Shown in pieces: positions 1 through 6,088 of a DNA stretch of 11,642 nucleotides (the stretch's first letter is position 1; each line of letters begins with the position of its first letter). Under the pieces are notes generated by a model that was not told the DNA's origin, did no database searches, and worked only from the letters and a program-made list of their open reading frames with translations. The translations under genes and the position numbers were made by a program. The DNA comes from Actinomycetota bacterium (lineage in GTDB: Bacteria > Actinomycetota > Thermoleophilia > UBA2241). Location of the stretch: contig PMKK01000205.1 in NCBI GenBank assembly GCA_003157715.1, positions 12,862 to 24,503 on the forward strand, read 5' to 3'.

Positions 1-1
1 G

Positions 2-1036
2 TCTCGCCAGCGCCGCCCGGTCCTGGAGACCATCGAGGAGCTCGTGGGGCTTCAGGCCCAGGTGCCGATCGCGCCGTTCGTCGGCCTGTGGAGCCGCATC
101 GCGGGGTTTCGCGGCGCCGAGCTGCGCGAGCTCATCGGGCAGCGCCACGTGGTGCGCGCCACGATGATGCGCGCCACCCTGCACCTGGTGACGGCCAGCG
201 ACTACTGGCTGCTGCGCCCGGCCCTGCAGGAGGGCTTGAGCCACGAGTACAACACCCTCCTGCGGCGCCGCTCGCTGGGACTCGACATTCCCGGCGCGGT
301 GGCCGCCGGCCGGCAGTTCTTCGCCGAGCCCCGCACGTTCGGCGAGTTTCGCAAGCGTCTCGAAGAGCTGGAGCCCGGCAAGGACATCAGCGCTCTGGCC
401 TACGCCGTGCGCACGCACCTGCCGCTCGTCCAGGCGCCGTCGCCGGCGGCGCCCTGGGGCTACCCGGGCGCCTCGCGGTTCGTCACCGCCGAGGCGTGGT
501 TCGGCAGACCGGTCGTCGAAGGCGCGCCGCTGCGCGAGCTGATCCTGCGCTACCTCGCCGCCTTCGGGCCGGCCAGGGCCGTCGACGTACAGGCGTGGGC
601 CGGCCTGCCGCGGCTGCGCGATGCGCTCGACGAGCTGCGCCCCGAGCTCGTCGTGCTGCGCGACGAACGCGGCGGCGAGCTGTTCGACCTGCCCGAAGCG
701 CCCTGCCCCGCCGCCGACACGCCCGCGCCGGCACGCTTTCTGCCCCCCTTCGACAACCTGCTGCTCGCCTGGAAGGACCGCTCGCGCATGATCGCCGAGC
801 ACCACCGGCCGCGCATCATGGCCTCGCCGGTGCTCATGCACCCGACGTTTCTGCTCGACGGCTTCGTGGCGGGCACCTGGAGGATCGACCGCGCCAAGGA
901 CGCCGTGACGCTCGCCGTAACACCGTTCGAACTGCTCTCGAGCACCGACCGCGAGCAGCTCACCGCCGAGGGCGAGCGGCTGGCGCGCTTCATCGAGCCC
1001 AAGGCGAAGAGCATCGAGGTCGAGATCAGCGGCTAG
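2..1036 (+). CDS. Winged-helix DNA glycosylase-like protein (HTH_42 / AlkZ-like), 5' partial
   Basis: The reading frame is open to the left edge, so the first ~20-25 codons are missing; 344 residues are visible and it ends in TAG. The GTG at 44 is internal, because the family's conserved GLQAQ segment begins just after it. Family signatures seen: V-G-L-Q-A-Q (residues 15-20 of the visible part), RATMMRATLHLV in the first third, and near the C-terminus a VLMHPTFLLDGFVAGTW block typical of HTH_42 (PF06224). In this superfamily AlkZ and relatives excise bulky or crosslinked alkylated bases, and a Q-x-Q motif is the catalytic signature (YcaQ has Q-x-D). Here Q18-A-Q20 fits the AlkZ type. The role is therefore probably repair of alkylation or crosslink damage in the cytoplasm, but many family members are uncharacterised. 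No biosynthetic gene for a genotoxin is visible beside it. Family membership is firm; substrate is unknown. Confidence 0.88.
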   Translation, partial: SRQRRPVLETIEELVGLQAQVPIAPFVGLWSRIAGFRGAELRELIGQRHVVRATMMRATLHLVTASDYWLLRPALQEGLSHEYNTLLRRRSLGLDIPGAVAAGRQFFAEPRTFGEFRKRLEELEPGKDISALAYAVRTHLPLVQAPSPAAPWGYPGASRFVTAEAWFGRPVVEGAPLRELILRYLAAFGPARAVDVQAWAGLPRLRDALDELRPELVVLRDERGGELFDLPEAPCPAADTPAPARFLPPFDNLLLAWKDRSRMIAEHHRPRIMASPVLMHPTFLLDGFVAGTWRIDRAKDAVTLAVTPFELLSSTDREQLTAEGERLARFIEPKAKSIEVEISG

Positions 1037-1187
1037 CACCGGCGGCCGTGACGAGCGCGGGCCGGCGGCCGGCGGCCGCGCAGCAGCGCAGGCGTGCCGC
1101 CGGCCGCGGATTGCCGCGTGCGCGCCGCCGGCGACGAGCGCGCTATCGGCGCCGGCCGCACTACTGGCGAGCGCCGGAGTCCTGCTG

Positions 1188-1193
1188 TAGGTT
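1188..1193 (+). promoter_or_regulatory. Possible -10 element upstream of the secreted hydrolase
   Basis: TAGGTT, inside TGTAGGTTTGC, lies 36 bases before the ATG at 1230. A closely similar string, TGTAGGTTCGC, precedes the cupin gene. No good -35 hexamer is seen at 16-18 bases upstream (nearest CTGGCG/TGGCGA), so this is tentative. Confidence 0.3.
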
Positions 1194-1229
1194 TGCGCCA
1201 AAGCCGTGCAAGGACTCTGGGGGGTTTTG

Positions 1230-2828
1230 ATGAGAGCGTTGGCAAAGTCCATCTGTCTGGCGGTCGTGGCGAACGTACTGGCCGTCTCGGGGGCGACCTG
1301 CCTGGCCGGCCCGGCCCAGGCCGCGGCCGGTTCGGCCCAGGCCACGGCAAGCTCGGTACAGGTCACGGCAAGCTCGTCGCCGTCGGCAAGTTCGCCGAGT
1401 TCGGCGAGCTCGGCGAAGAGCGGTTACCCCGTCTACCGGGTGCCGCCTCGCGTGCCGACGGCCCACACGGCCCACATCAAAGCGCTGCTGCGCGGTTCCA
1501 GCGTCACGGGCCAGGGAGAATGGATCGTGGCCACCCTGCGCGGCGGCCCCTACCAGATCGGCTTTCAGGACGGCTACCTCACGGCTCAGTCGGCCGACTA
1601 CTGGATCCTCGTCGACCTCGGCAAGCCGGGCAGCGCCACGCGCAAGACGGGCGAGCTGATCGCCAAGAAGTTCGTCTGGCCGAAGATCCCCAGGCAGTAC
1701 CAGCTCGAGCTCAAGGGCATCACCGCCGGCCTGCGCGCCGTCGGCTATGGCCACGACACGCTCTGGGACGTCGTGGCCGCCAACGACTGGGCCGACCAGG
1801 TCTGCTACGCGAAGGTGCTTCACGGTCCGGTCGCCCGGACCGCCTTCTCGACGAGCCTCTCCGGCCGCGCCCGCAAGGGCGGCTGCAGCGCCTTCATCGC
1901 GACCGGCACGGCCACCGCCGACGGCCTCCCTGTCATGGGCCACAACACCTGGTCGTCCTACGACGAGCAGTTCATGTGCAACATCATGTTCTACGTCCAC
2001 CCGCGCTCCGGCCACGCCTTCTGCTACCAGGCGCCCGGCGGCCAGATCTGGAGCGGCCAGGACTGGTATGAGAACAGCTCCGGCCTGCTGCTCGCCGAAA
2101 CGACGCTCGCCGACACCCGCTACCGGCCCTCCGGCACCCCCACGTTCGTGCGGGCTCGCCTGGCCGCCCAGTACGCGAGCACCGTCGGTCAGGCGGTCAA
2201 GCTCCTGCTGACCGGCAACAACGGCGCTTACTCCAACGAATGGCTCATCGGCGACAGCAGCGGCGCGATCGCCTCGCTGGAGATGGGCTACAAGGTCCAC
2301 GACCTGCACATCAGGCACGACGGCTTCTTCGGCTCGTGCAACTACGTCTGGGGCAAGTTGACTCGCAAGGAAGAGGGCTCGATGGCCGATCCGGCCGATC
2401 CCGCCAACGACGACTACGCGCGCTTCGTGCGCTGGGGGCAGTTCAAGACCCAATACTTGGGTTCCGGTCTGATCGACGCCGACGTCGGCAAGACGATGGA
2501 AGCCGACACCTTCGACACCTATCTCGGCAAGATCTGCCCCGACGAACGCACGCTCTGCGGCGAGACCGAGAACGGCACCACCGGGACGCCCTACAGCAGC
2601 GACTACGAGGGCGGCGCCTACGACGCCAAGGTCTGCACCGAGTCGATGGCCCGCCACGGCCTGCAGACGTGGGCCCGCTGGGGACACCCGAACGGCGACT
2701 CGTTCAGCGCCACGGCGTTCCTGCAGGCCTTCCCAAAGTGGGCCGCCGAGAACGGCTCGCTCGCGGTCTTCGGACTGCGCACCTTCTCGGCGCAGACACC
2801 CAACCCGTGGGTGCTGCTGGGCAAGTAG
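1230..2828 (+). CDS. Secreted phospholipase-B-like / C45-type Ntn hydrolase
   Basis: The 532-residue protein starts at ATG 1230 (G-rich run just upstream); an in-frame GTG at 1206 would only add eight residues ahead of the signal peptide. Residues 1-32 form a signal peptide (MRALAKS, hydrophobic core, cleavage near A-Q-A), so the enzyme is exported. Residues ~28-63 are a low-complexity Ala/Ser/Gln/Pro stretch built from 21-bp repeats. The core resembles phospholipase-B-like (PLBD, PF04916) and acyl-transferase C45 Ntn hydrolases: Cys219 in K-G-G-C-S-A-F is the expected nucleophile exposed by autoproteolysis, followed by the landmark G-H-N-T-W-S-S-Y and later Y-S-N-E-W-L-I-G-D. Such enzymes cleave amide or ester bonds (acyl-amino acids, ceramide-like or phospholipid substrates). 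The substrate here cannot be read from sequence. Eight or so further Cys residues suggest disulfides. It appears monocistronic, closed by the stem-loop at 2857-2894. Confidence 0.82.
   Translation: MRALAKSICLAVVANVLAVSGATCLAGPAQAAAGSAQATASSVQVTASSSPSASSPSSASSAKSGYPVYRVPPRVPTAHTAHIKALLRGSSVTGQGEWIVATLRGGPYQIGFQDGYLTAQSADYWILVDLGKPGSATRKTGELIAKKFVWPKIPRQYQLELKGITAGLRAVGYGHDTLWDVVAANDWADQVCYAKVLHGPVARTAFSTSLSGRARKGGCSAFIATGTATADGLPVMGHNTWSSYDEQFMCNIMFYVHPRSGHAFCYQAPGGQIWSGQDWYENSSGLLLAETTLADTRYRPSGTPTFVRARLAAQYASTVGQAVKLLLTGNNGAYSNEWLIGDSSGAIASLEMGYKVHDLHIRHDGFFGSCNYVWGKLTRKEEGSMADPADPANDDYARFVRWGQFKTQYLGSGLIDADVGKTMEADTFDTYLGKICPDERTLCGETENGTTGTPYSSDYEGGAYDAKVCTESMARHGLQTWARWGHPNGDSFSATAFLQAFPKWAAENGSLAVFGLRTFSAQTPNPWVLLGK
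1311..1373 (+). repeat. Three tandem 21-bp in-frame repeats in the hydrolase leader
   Basis: Copies at 1311-1331, 1332-1352 and 1353-1373; copies 2 and 3 share tcgg..caggycacggcaagc. They encode PAQAAAG, SAQATAS and SVQVTAS just after the signal peptide, then grade into Ser/Pro-rich sequence. This is probably a flexible linker between the cleavage site and the catalytic core. Confidence 0.8.
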
Positions 2829-2856
2829 CCGGGCTCGTAGAGCCGGGCGGCGTCTT

Positions 2857-2894
2857 CTGCCTCGGCGACAGCCCCCGGACTGTCGCCGAGGCAG
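2857..2894 (+). terminator. Perfect 15-bp stem-loop after the hydrolase gene
   Basis: CTGCCTCGGCGACAG (2857-2871) is exactly complementary to CTGTCGCCGAGGCAG (2880-2894), with an 8-base loop. It starts 28 bases after the hydrolase stop codon and is not followed by a T tract. It could be an L-shaped (U-less) terminator as used in high-GC actinobacteria, or a 3' RNA-stability element. Confidence 0.7.
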
Positions 2895-2975
2895 CGCAAC
2901 GCCGCGCCGCGCCACGCCGAACTTGAAGCGCCGCCCCGATAGTGCGAGTCTTGGCGCCGTTGTGGCACGCGCTGT

Positions 2976-3011
2976 GGCACGAACGGGCGGCGCCCCGGTC
3001 GTGCCCGTTCG
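2976..3011 (+). promoter_or_regulatory. Overlapping inverted repeats in the aldolase leader
   Basis: Two mutually exclusive pairings overlap. GGCACGA (2976-2982) pairs with TCGTGCC (2999-3005), enclosing a GGGC-GGC-GCCC mini-stem; CGAACGGGC (2980-2988) pairs with GCCCGTTCG (3003-3011). The SD region of the aldolase begins 7 bases later. A direct repeat TGTGGCACG (2961-2969, 2973-2981) overlaps the left side. It may be an operator or an RNA switch-like fold; no ligand class is recognised. Confidence 0.4.
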
Positions 3012-3037
3012 CAAGACAAGGAAGGCTGGAAGGACAC

Positions 3038-3682
3038 ATGGCGATCCTGCTTGACTCAGCATCTCTCGAAGACGCCGCGACAGCGGCCGAGCTCGGTTTC
3101 GTCTCGGGCATCACGACGAACCCCGCGCTCATGGCTCGCGAGACGTCGCAGCCGCTCGCGCATCTCGACGGCCTGCTGGCCGTCTTTCCCCGCGGCCCGA
3201 TCTGCTACCAGCCCACCGGCGGCACCTTCTCGCAGATCCTAGACGAGGCGCGCGCCGCGTCGGCCCGGGCGCCGCAGCGCGTCGTGATCAAGCTGCCGGC
3301 CACGCTCGAGGCCATCCGCGTCGCCACGCCGCTGGCGGGCGAGGGCATAAGCTGCGCCCTCACCGCCGTGTACTCTCCCGCCCAGGCGCTGCTCGCCCAC
3401 GAGACCGGCTGCAAGTGGGTGATCCCGTACGTCGACCGGGCGGCCCGGCAGTCGGTCGGCGGCCTCGTCGTCGTCGACGCGCTGGCCGCCGTCCTCGAGC
3501 GCCTGCAGAGCGGCACGCGCATTCTGGCCGCCAGCCTGAAGAACGCGCCCCAGGTGGTCGACGCCATCCTCCATGGCGCCCACGACGTGACGGCGCCGCT
3601 CGACGTCCTGCTCGGTCTGCCGGCGCACCCGCTGACCGAGTCGGCCGTGCGCGAGTTCGCGGCGGCCAAAGCGGCCTCGTAG
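3038..3682 (+). CDS. Fructose-6-phosphate aldolase / small transaldolase-family protein
   Basis: The 214-residue protein starts at ATG 3038, preceded by GGAAGGA (3028-3034); upstream in-frame codons back to 2942 lack conserved sequence. It follows the FSA/TalC fold throughout: LLDSASLEDA at the N-terminus, G-I-T-T-N-P-A-L at 24-31, V-I-K-L-P with the Schiff-base Lys85, T-A-V-Y at 109-112, I-P-Y-V-D-R with Tyr131, then ILAASLKNAPQVVDAILHG and a TAPLDVL segment. Lys85 and Tyr131 fall at the same residue numbers as the catalytic pair of E. coli FsaA. Gln58 in C-Y-Q-P is close to the FSA-type Gln59 that separates FSA from true transaldolases. The enzyme should perform reversible aldol cleavage of a ketose (phosphate) in the cytoplasm; whether it acts on fructose-6-phosphate or another sugar is open. 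The stop codon TAG lies within the first unit of a 23-bp repeat array. Confidence 0.88.
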   Translation: MAILLDSASLEDAATAAELGFVSGITTNPALMARETSQPLAHLDGLLAVFPRGPICYQPTGGTFSQILDEARAASARAPQRVVIKLPATLEAIRVATPLAGEGISCALTAVYSPAQALLAHETGCKWVIPYVDRAARQSVGGLVVVDALAAVLERLQSGTRILAASLKNAPQVVDAILHGAHDVTAPLDVLLGLPAHPLTESAVREFAAAKAAS

Positions 3683-3762
3683 GCTATTTTCAGGCGGCCT
3701 CGTAGGCTGTTTTCAGGCGGCCTCGCGGGCTGGCTTCGGGCGGCCTCGCAGGCTCTTCTTCA
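3670..3762. repeat. Four tandem 23-24-bp repeats at the convergent aldolase/tetR junction
   Basis: Units at 3670-3692, 3693-3715, 3716-3738 and 3739-3762, consensus GGCGGCCTCGTAGGCTGTTTTCA. The first unit includes the aldolase stop codon, and the last three bases of the fourth are the tetR stop codon on the other strand, so the array occupies the whole gap. Units 1 and 2 contain GCCT-CGT-AGGC followed by a short T run, a weak terminator-like shape on the + strand; units 3 and 4 have diverged. Confidence 0.85.
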
Positions 3763-4500
3763 GGCGTCGCCGTCGGCGGCGAGCATGCGGGCCAGCGCCG
3801 GACGCATGATCTCGGCCCACAAGGCGAACAGCCCGGGCAGGTCGACGTTGTCCGGGTCGAGCATCTTCTGCAGGGCCAGACCGTCGCCGACGGCGATCAT
3901 GAGCGAGGCGATGCCGCGCGCCCGCGCGGGATCAGGCAGATCGGCGAACTCCGCGGGGCGGCGCCAGAAGTAGTGCGCGTACAGGCGCCGGTACCACTCG
4001 TAGTCCTCGGCCTCGTGGCCCCTCCATTCGGGATCGGCGAGAATGTGGGGCAGCAACTCCCAGTACACCCGGTAGCTGTCGGTGTCTTCGGCGATGGGCC
4101 GGTTGACCGAGGCCACGACACGCAGCTTCTCGTCTTCGTCTTCAATGGCCCGCACCGACTCGAGAGTCAGCAGCCCGACGTCGTGGCTGAGATCGAGCGC
4201 CACGGCCCTGACCAGCCCGCTCTTGCCGCCGAAGTAATAGCGGATCGAGTCGGCATACACGCCGGCTTCGGCGGCGACCGACCGTAGCGTGAGCCCCTGG
4301 TAGCCGTCTCTGAGGATCACGCGCGTGGCCGCCGCGACGATCTCGCGGGCGATCGGCGGCAGCTTGCTCAGGCCGTGCTCGGCGATGAACGGCTCGGCGG
4401 GTTCCGAGGGCTCCGCCGGCTCCGCGAGTTCGGCGGGCTCGGCCGGCTCCGCTGGCTCGGGCGGGCGGGACGGCCGCGCCGGTCCTTCGATCCGTGGCAT
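3760..4500 (-). CDS. TetR/AcrR-family transcriptional regulator
   Basis: The 246-residue protein starts at ATG 4500, with GGGGAG six bases upstream. Residues ~50-95 form the N-terminal DNA-binding domain: a first helix (IAREIVAAATRVILRDGY), then the helix-turn-helix TLRSVAAEAGVYADSIRYYF followed by G-G-K-S-G-L-V. The remainder is an all-helical ligand-binding and dimerisation domain of unknown specificity, rich in aromatic residues (YRVYWELL, YEWYRRLYAHYFWRR). An unusual 37-residue N-terminal extension contains seven Pro-Ala-Glu-like triplets. The gene is the last of the M20-mttB operon, 23 bases after mttB, so the regulator is probably co-expressed with the enzymes it controls. Its likely operator is the palindrome at 7516-7535. 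Repression with autoregulation is an inference from this layout. Confidence 0.9.
   Translation of the reverse strand: MPRIEGPARPSRPPEPAEPAEPAELAEPAEPSEPAEPFIAEHGLSKLPPIAREIVAAATRVILRDGYQGLTLRSVAAEAGVYADSIRYYFGGKSGLVRAVALDLSHDVGLLTLESVRAIEDEDEKLRVVASVNRPIAEDTDSYRVYWELLPHILADPEWRGHEAEDYEWYRRLYAHYFWRRPAEFADLPDPARARGIASLMIAVGDGLALQKMLDPDNVDLPGLFALWAEIMRPALARMLAADGDA
4393..4455 (-). repeat. Seven 9-bp in-frame repeats encoding Pro-Ala-Glu
   Basis: Residues 16-36 of the TetR protein read PAE, PAE, PAE, LAE, PAE, PSE, PAE from imperfect 9-bp units (ctcggcggg-like on the + strand). The tract is an acidic proline-rich, presumably disordered tail ahead of the DNA-binding domain. Confidence 0.8.
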
Positions 4501-4523
4501 GTCCGCTCCCCGTGCCGTCCCGC

Positions 4524-5945
4524 TCAGGCCGCGCCGCGCAGGTAGCCGGCGATCAGCCGATCGACGTGGCTTGCGACGTCGTCGGGCAGCGGCGGCACGT
4601 CGTTGGCCGCGATCAGCTCGTGGGCCCGCTCCCAGGCGTCCTTGACGAGCGGGGTGCCGACGTACTGCTCAAAGGTGCCGCGATGCCAGAGCCGCGGCTG
4701 CCAGAGCTCGCCGTCCCTGAAGCGCCGCCGCGTGCTCTTGCGCGTCAGAAAATGGCCGCCGATGCCGACCTCGATGATGTCGTCGATCAGCGCCGAGACC
4801 TCGTCGACGGGCTCCTCCCGCACGAAGCGCTCGATGGCGTTCACCGTGTCGGCGTCGAGCACCGTCTTGGCCAGGCTCGCCGTCTGGGCGCTGTCCATGA
4901 GCCCGAACGCGAGCATGACGTCGGCGCCGGCGAGCGCCGTCGCCAGGCCGGTCAGCATGCCCTCGGCGCCGGCCTGCAGGTCGCAGGCCTTGGCGTCGCA
5001 GCTCACCGCGCTGCCCTGCACGCACAGACCGTAGAAGTGGCTCATCTCGATACAGACGGCGTTGATCAGGGCGTCCTCGGGGGCGCCGCACAGGTACAGC
5101 CCCGAGCGCATCTCGGCAACGGCCGAGCCGACCCCCGACACCATGGCGCAGCCCGGCGCCGCGAGCTGAAAGAGCACGACGGCGCTGAGCAGCTCGGCCA
5201 TGTTGAGAATAGAGGTGCCGAGCACGCTCATCGGACCAGTCGTGCCCATCTGGGGCATCGGCAGCACAAAGACGGGGCAGCCGGCCTTGGCGAGCGCCAC
5301 GTGGGCCTCGGTCATGTCGCCGTCGTGCTGCAGCGGGGCGATGGTGCAGTTGGTCGTCGAGTAGATGGGGCGCTCCCGCAGCGAGGCCCCGGCGATCGCC
5401 TCGAGCATCTCGATGAAGACGGGCGCCTGGTCGGGATGGCGGACCTCGTCCTGCAGATGCTTGCGCGAGTTGGCGTAAGTGATCCGCGCCATCTCGAGGT
5501 TGCCGGCGCGGGCGTCGATGTCGTGCGGCGTGATCGTGGCCCAGGTGAAGTCGATCTCGGGGACGGCGTCGTAGAGACGCATCATCTCGGCGAGATCGGC
5601 GACCGTGCCCACGTGGCGCTCGCCGGTCAGGTCGTTGAGCATGAAGGTGGCGGCGCCGTCTGTCGTGTAGAGCATGCCGCCGGCGCCGACGCGACAGTCG
5701 TAGGCCGGGTCGCGGCCGGCGAGCAGGGTCTCCTTGGGCACGGTCGCGAGGCAGCGCTCGATGAGCTCCCAGGAGAGCTTGGCCGTGAGTTTGTCGGGGT
5801 CGACGATCGCCCCGGCGTCGCGCAGCGGTGCCGTCAGCGTCGGCGTGTTGTAGGCGACGCCGACCTCGGACAGCACGCGCAGGGTCTGCTCGTGGACGAA
5901 CTGCCTGTCGGCGTCGTCCAGGTAGCGCAGGCTGGGCCTGGCCAT
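4524..5945 (-). CDS. Trimethylamine methyltransferase (MttB) superfamily protein, non-pyrrolysine type
   Basis: The 473-residue protein starts at ATG 5945, preceded by GGGAGGTG seven bases upstream, and ends in TGA; length fits the family (~470-500). Recognisable features: an N-terminal helical segment (FVHEQTLRVLSEVGVAY), the YTTDGAATFMLND region, PMPQMGTTGPMSVLG at mid-protein, and VSCDAKACDLQAGAEGMLT, the MttB-type C-terminal barrel segment. MttB-type enzymes move a methyl group from a quaternary or tertiary amine to a corrinoid protein. The founding archaeal enzyme uses pyrrolysine encoded by in-frame TAG, but there is no in-frame TAG here, so it groups with the MtgB/MtcB/MtpB-like enzymes (glycine betaine, carnitine, proline betaine). 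TAG also serves as an ordinary stop in four of the ten main genes here. No corrinoid protein, reductive activator or second methyltransferase is visible nearby, so the partner is encoded elsewhere or the chemistry differs. Confidence 0.88.
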   Translation of the reverse strand: MARPSLRYLDDADRQFVHEQTLRVLSEVGVAYNTPTLTAPLRDAGAIVDPDKLTAKLSWELIERCLATVPKETLLAGRDPAYDCRVGAGGMLYTTDGAATFMLNDLTGERHVGTVADLAEMMRLYDAVPEIDFTWATITPHDIDARAGNLEMARITYANSRKHLQDEVRHPDQAPVFIEMLEAIAGASLRERPIYSTTNCTIAPLQHDGDMTEAHVALAKAGCPVFVLPMPQMGTTGPMSVLGTSILNMAELLSAVVLFQLAAPGCAMVSGVGSAVAEMRSGLYLCGAPEDALINAVCIEMSHFYGLCVQGSAVSCDAKACDLQAGAEGMLTGLATALAGADVMLAFGLMDSAQTASLAKTVLDADTVNAIERFVREEPVDEVSALIDDIIEVGIGGHFLTRKSTRRRFRDGELWQPRLWHRGTFEQYVGTPLVKDAWERAHELIAANDVPPLPDDVASHVDRLIAGYLRGAA

Positions 5946-5948
5946 GGC

Positions 5949-6041
5949 TTACACCTCCCTCGCGAGCGACGGACCGGGTGTCGCTCTGTCTTCGAAACGT
6001 CCGCTCGTCGCCCGGCTTCCCCCGTCGCCCAGCCCCGTCAT
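5949..6041 (-). CDS. Possible 30-residue leader peptide upstream of mttB
   Basis: ATG 6041 overlaps the stop of a six-codon frame (ATGA), and the frame ends with TAA three bases before the mttB start. The mttB SD (GGGAGGTG) lies inside its last codons. The peptide begins MTGLGDGG and ends PSLAREV; no known family. This arrangement would couple its translation to mttB. The same frame runs open upstream into the M20 gene, so the open frame alone is weak evidence; the start-stop geometry is the main support. Confidence 0.3.
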   Translation of the reverse strand: MTGLGDGGSRATSGRFEDRATPGPSLAREV

Positions 6042-6058
6042 CGCGCGGTCCCGTTCAT
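6038..6058 (-). CDS. Possible six-codon upstream ORF (MNGTAR)
   Basis: ATG 6058 is preceded by a strong SD, AAAGGAG, at seven bases, and the frame stops after six codons at TGA, overlapping the next ATG. An SD this strong with no long gene behind it is odd. It may drive a leader peptide or a ribosome re-initiation relay toward mttB, or be chance. Confidence 0.3.
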   Translation of the reverse strand: MNGTAR

Positions 6059-6088
6059 GAGTGAGCTCCTTTGTCGTCGGGTCAGGTT

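Noticed and set aside
2923..2943. TTGAAG...GATAGT promoter for the aldolase
   Set aside because: The two hexamers are only 9 bases apart, too close for a sigma-70 promoter.
1161..3062. 633-codon open frame on the - strand across the hydrolase gene
   Set aside because: It lies opposite a gene with a signal peptide, catalytic motifs and its own terminator; the antisense product is low-complexity Arg/Ala/Gly/Val with no recognisable domain, as expected for high-GC antisense frames.
3670..3762. CRISPR array
   Set aside because: Units are contiguous with no spacers and there are no cas genes; the same holds for the 15-bp array at 9053-9157.
4524..5945. Pyrrolysine-type MttB with in-frame TAG
   Set aside because: The frame has no internal TAG and ends in TGA, and TAG is used as an ordinary stop by four other genes here (1036, 2828, 3682, 9990).
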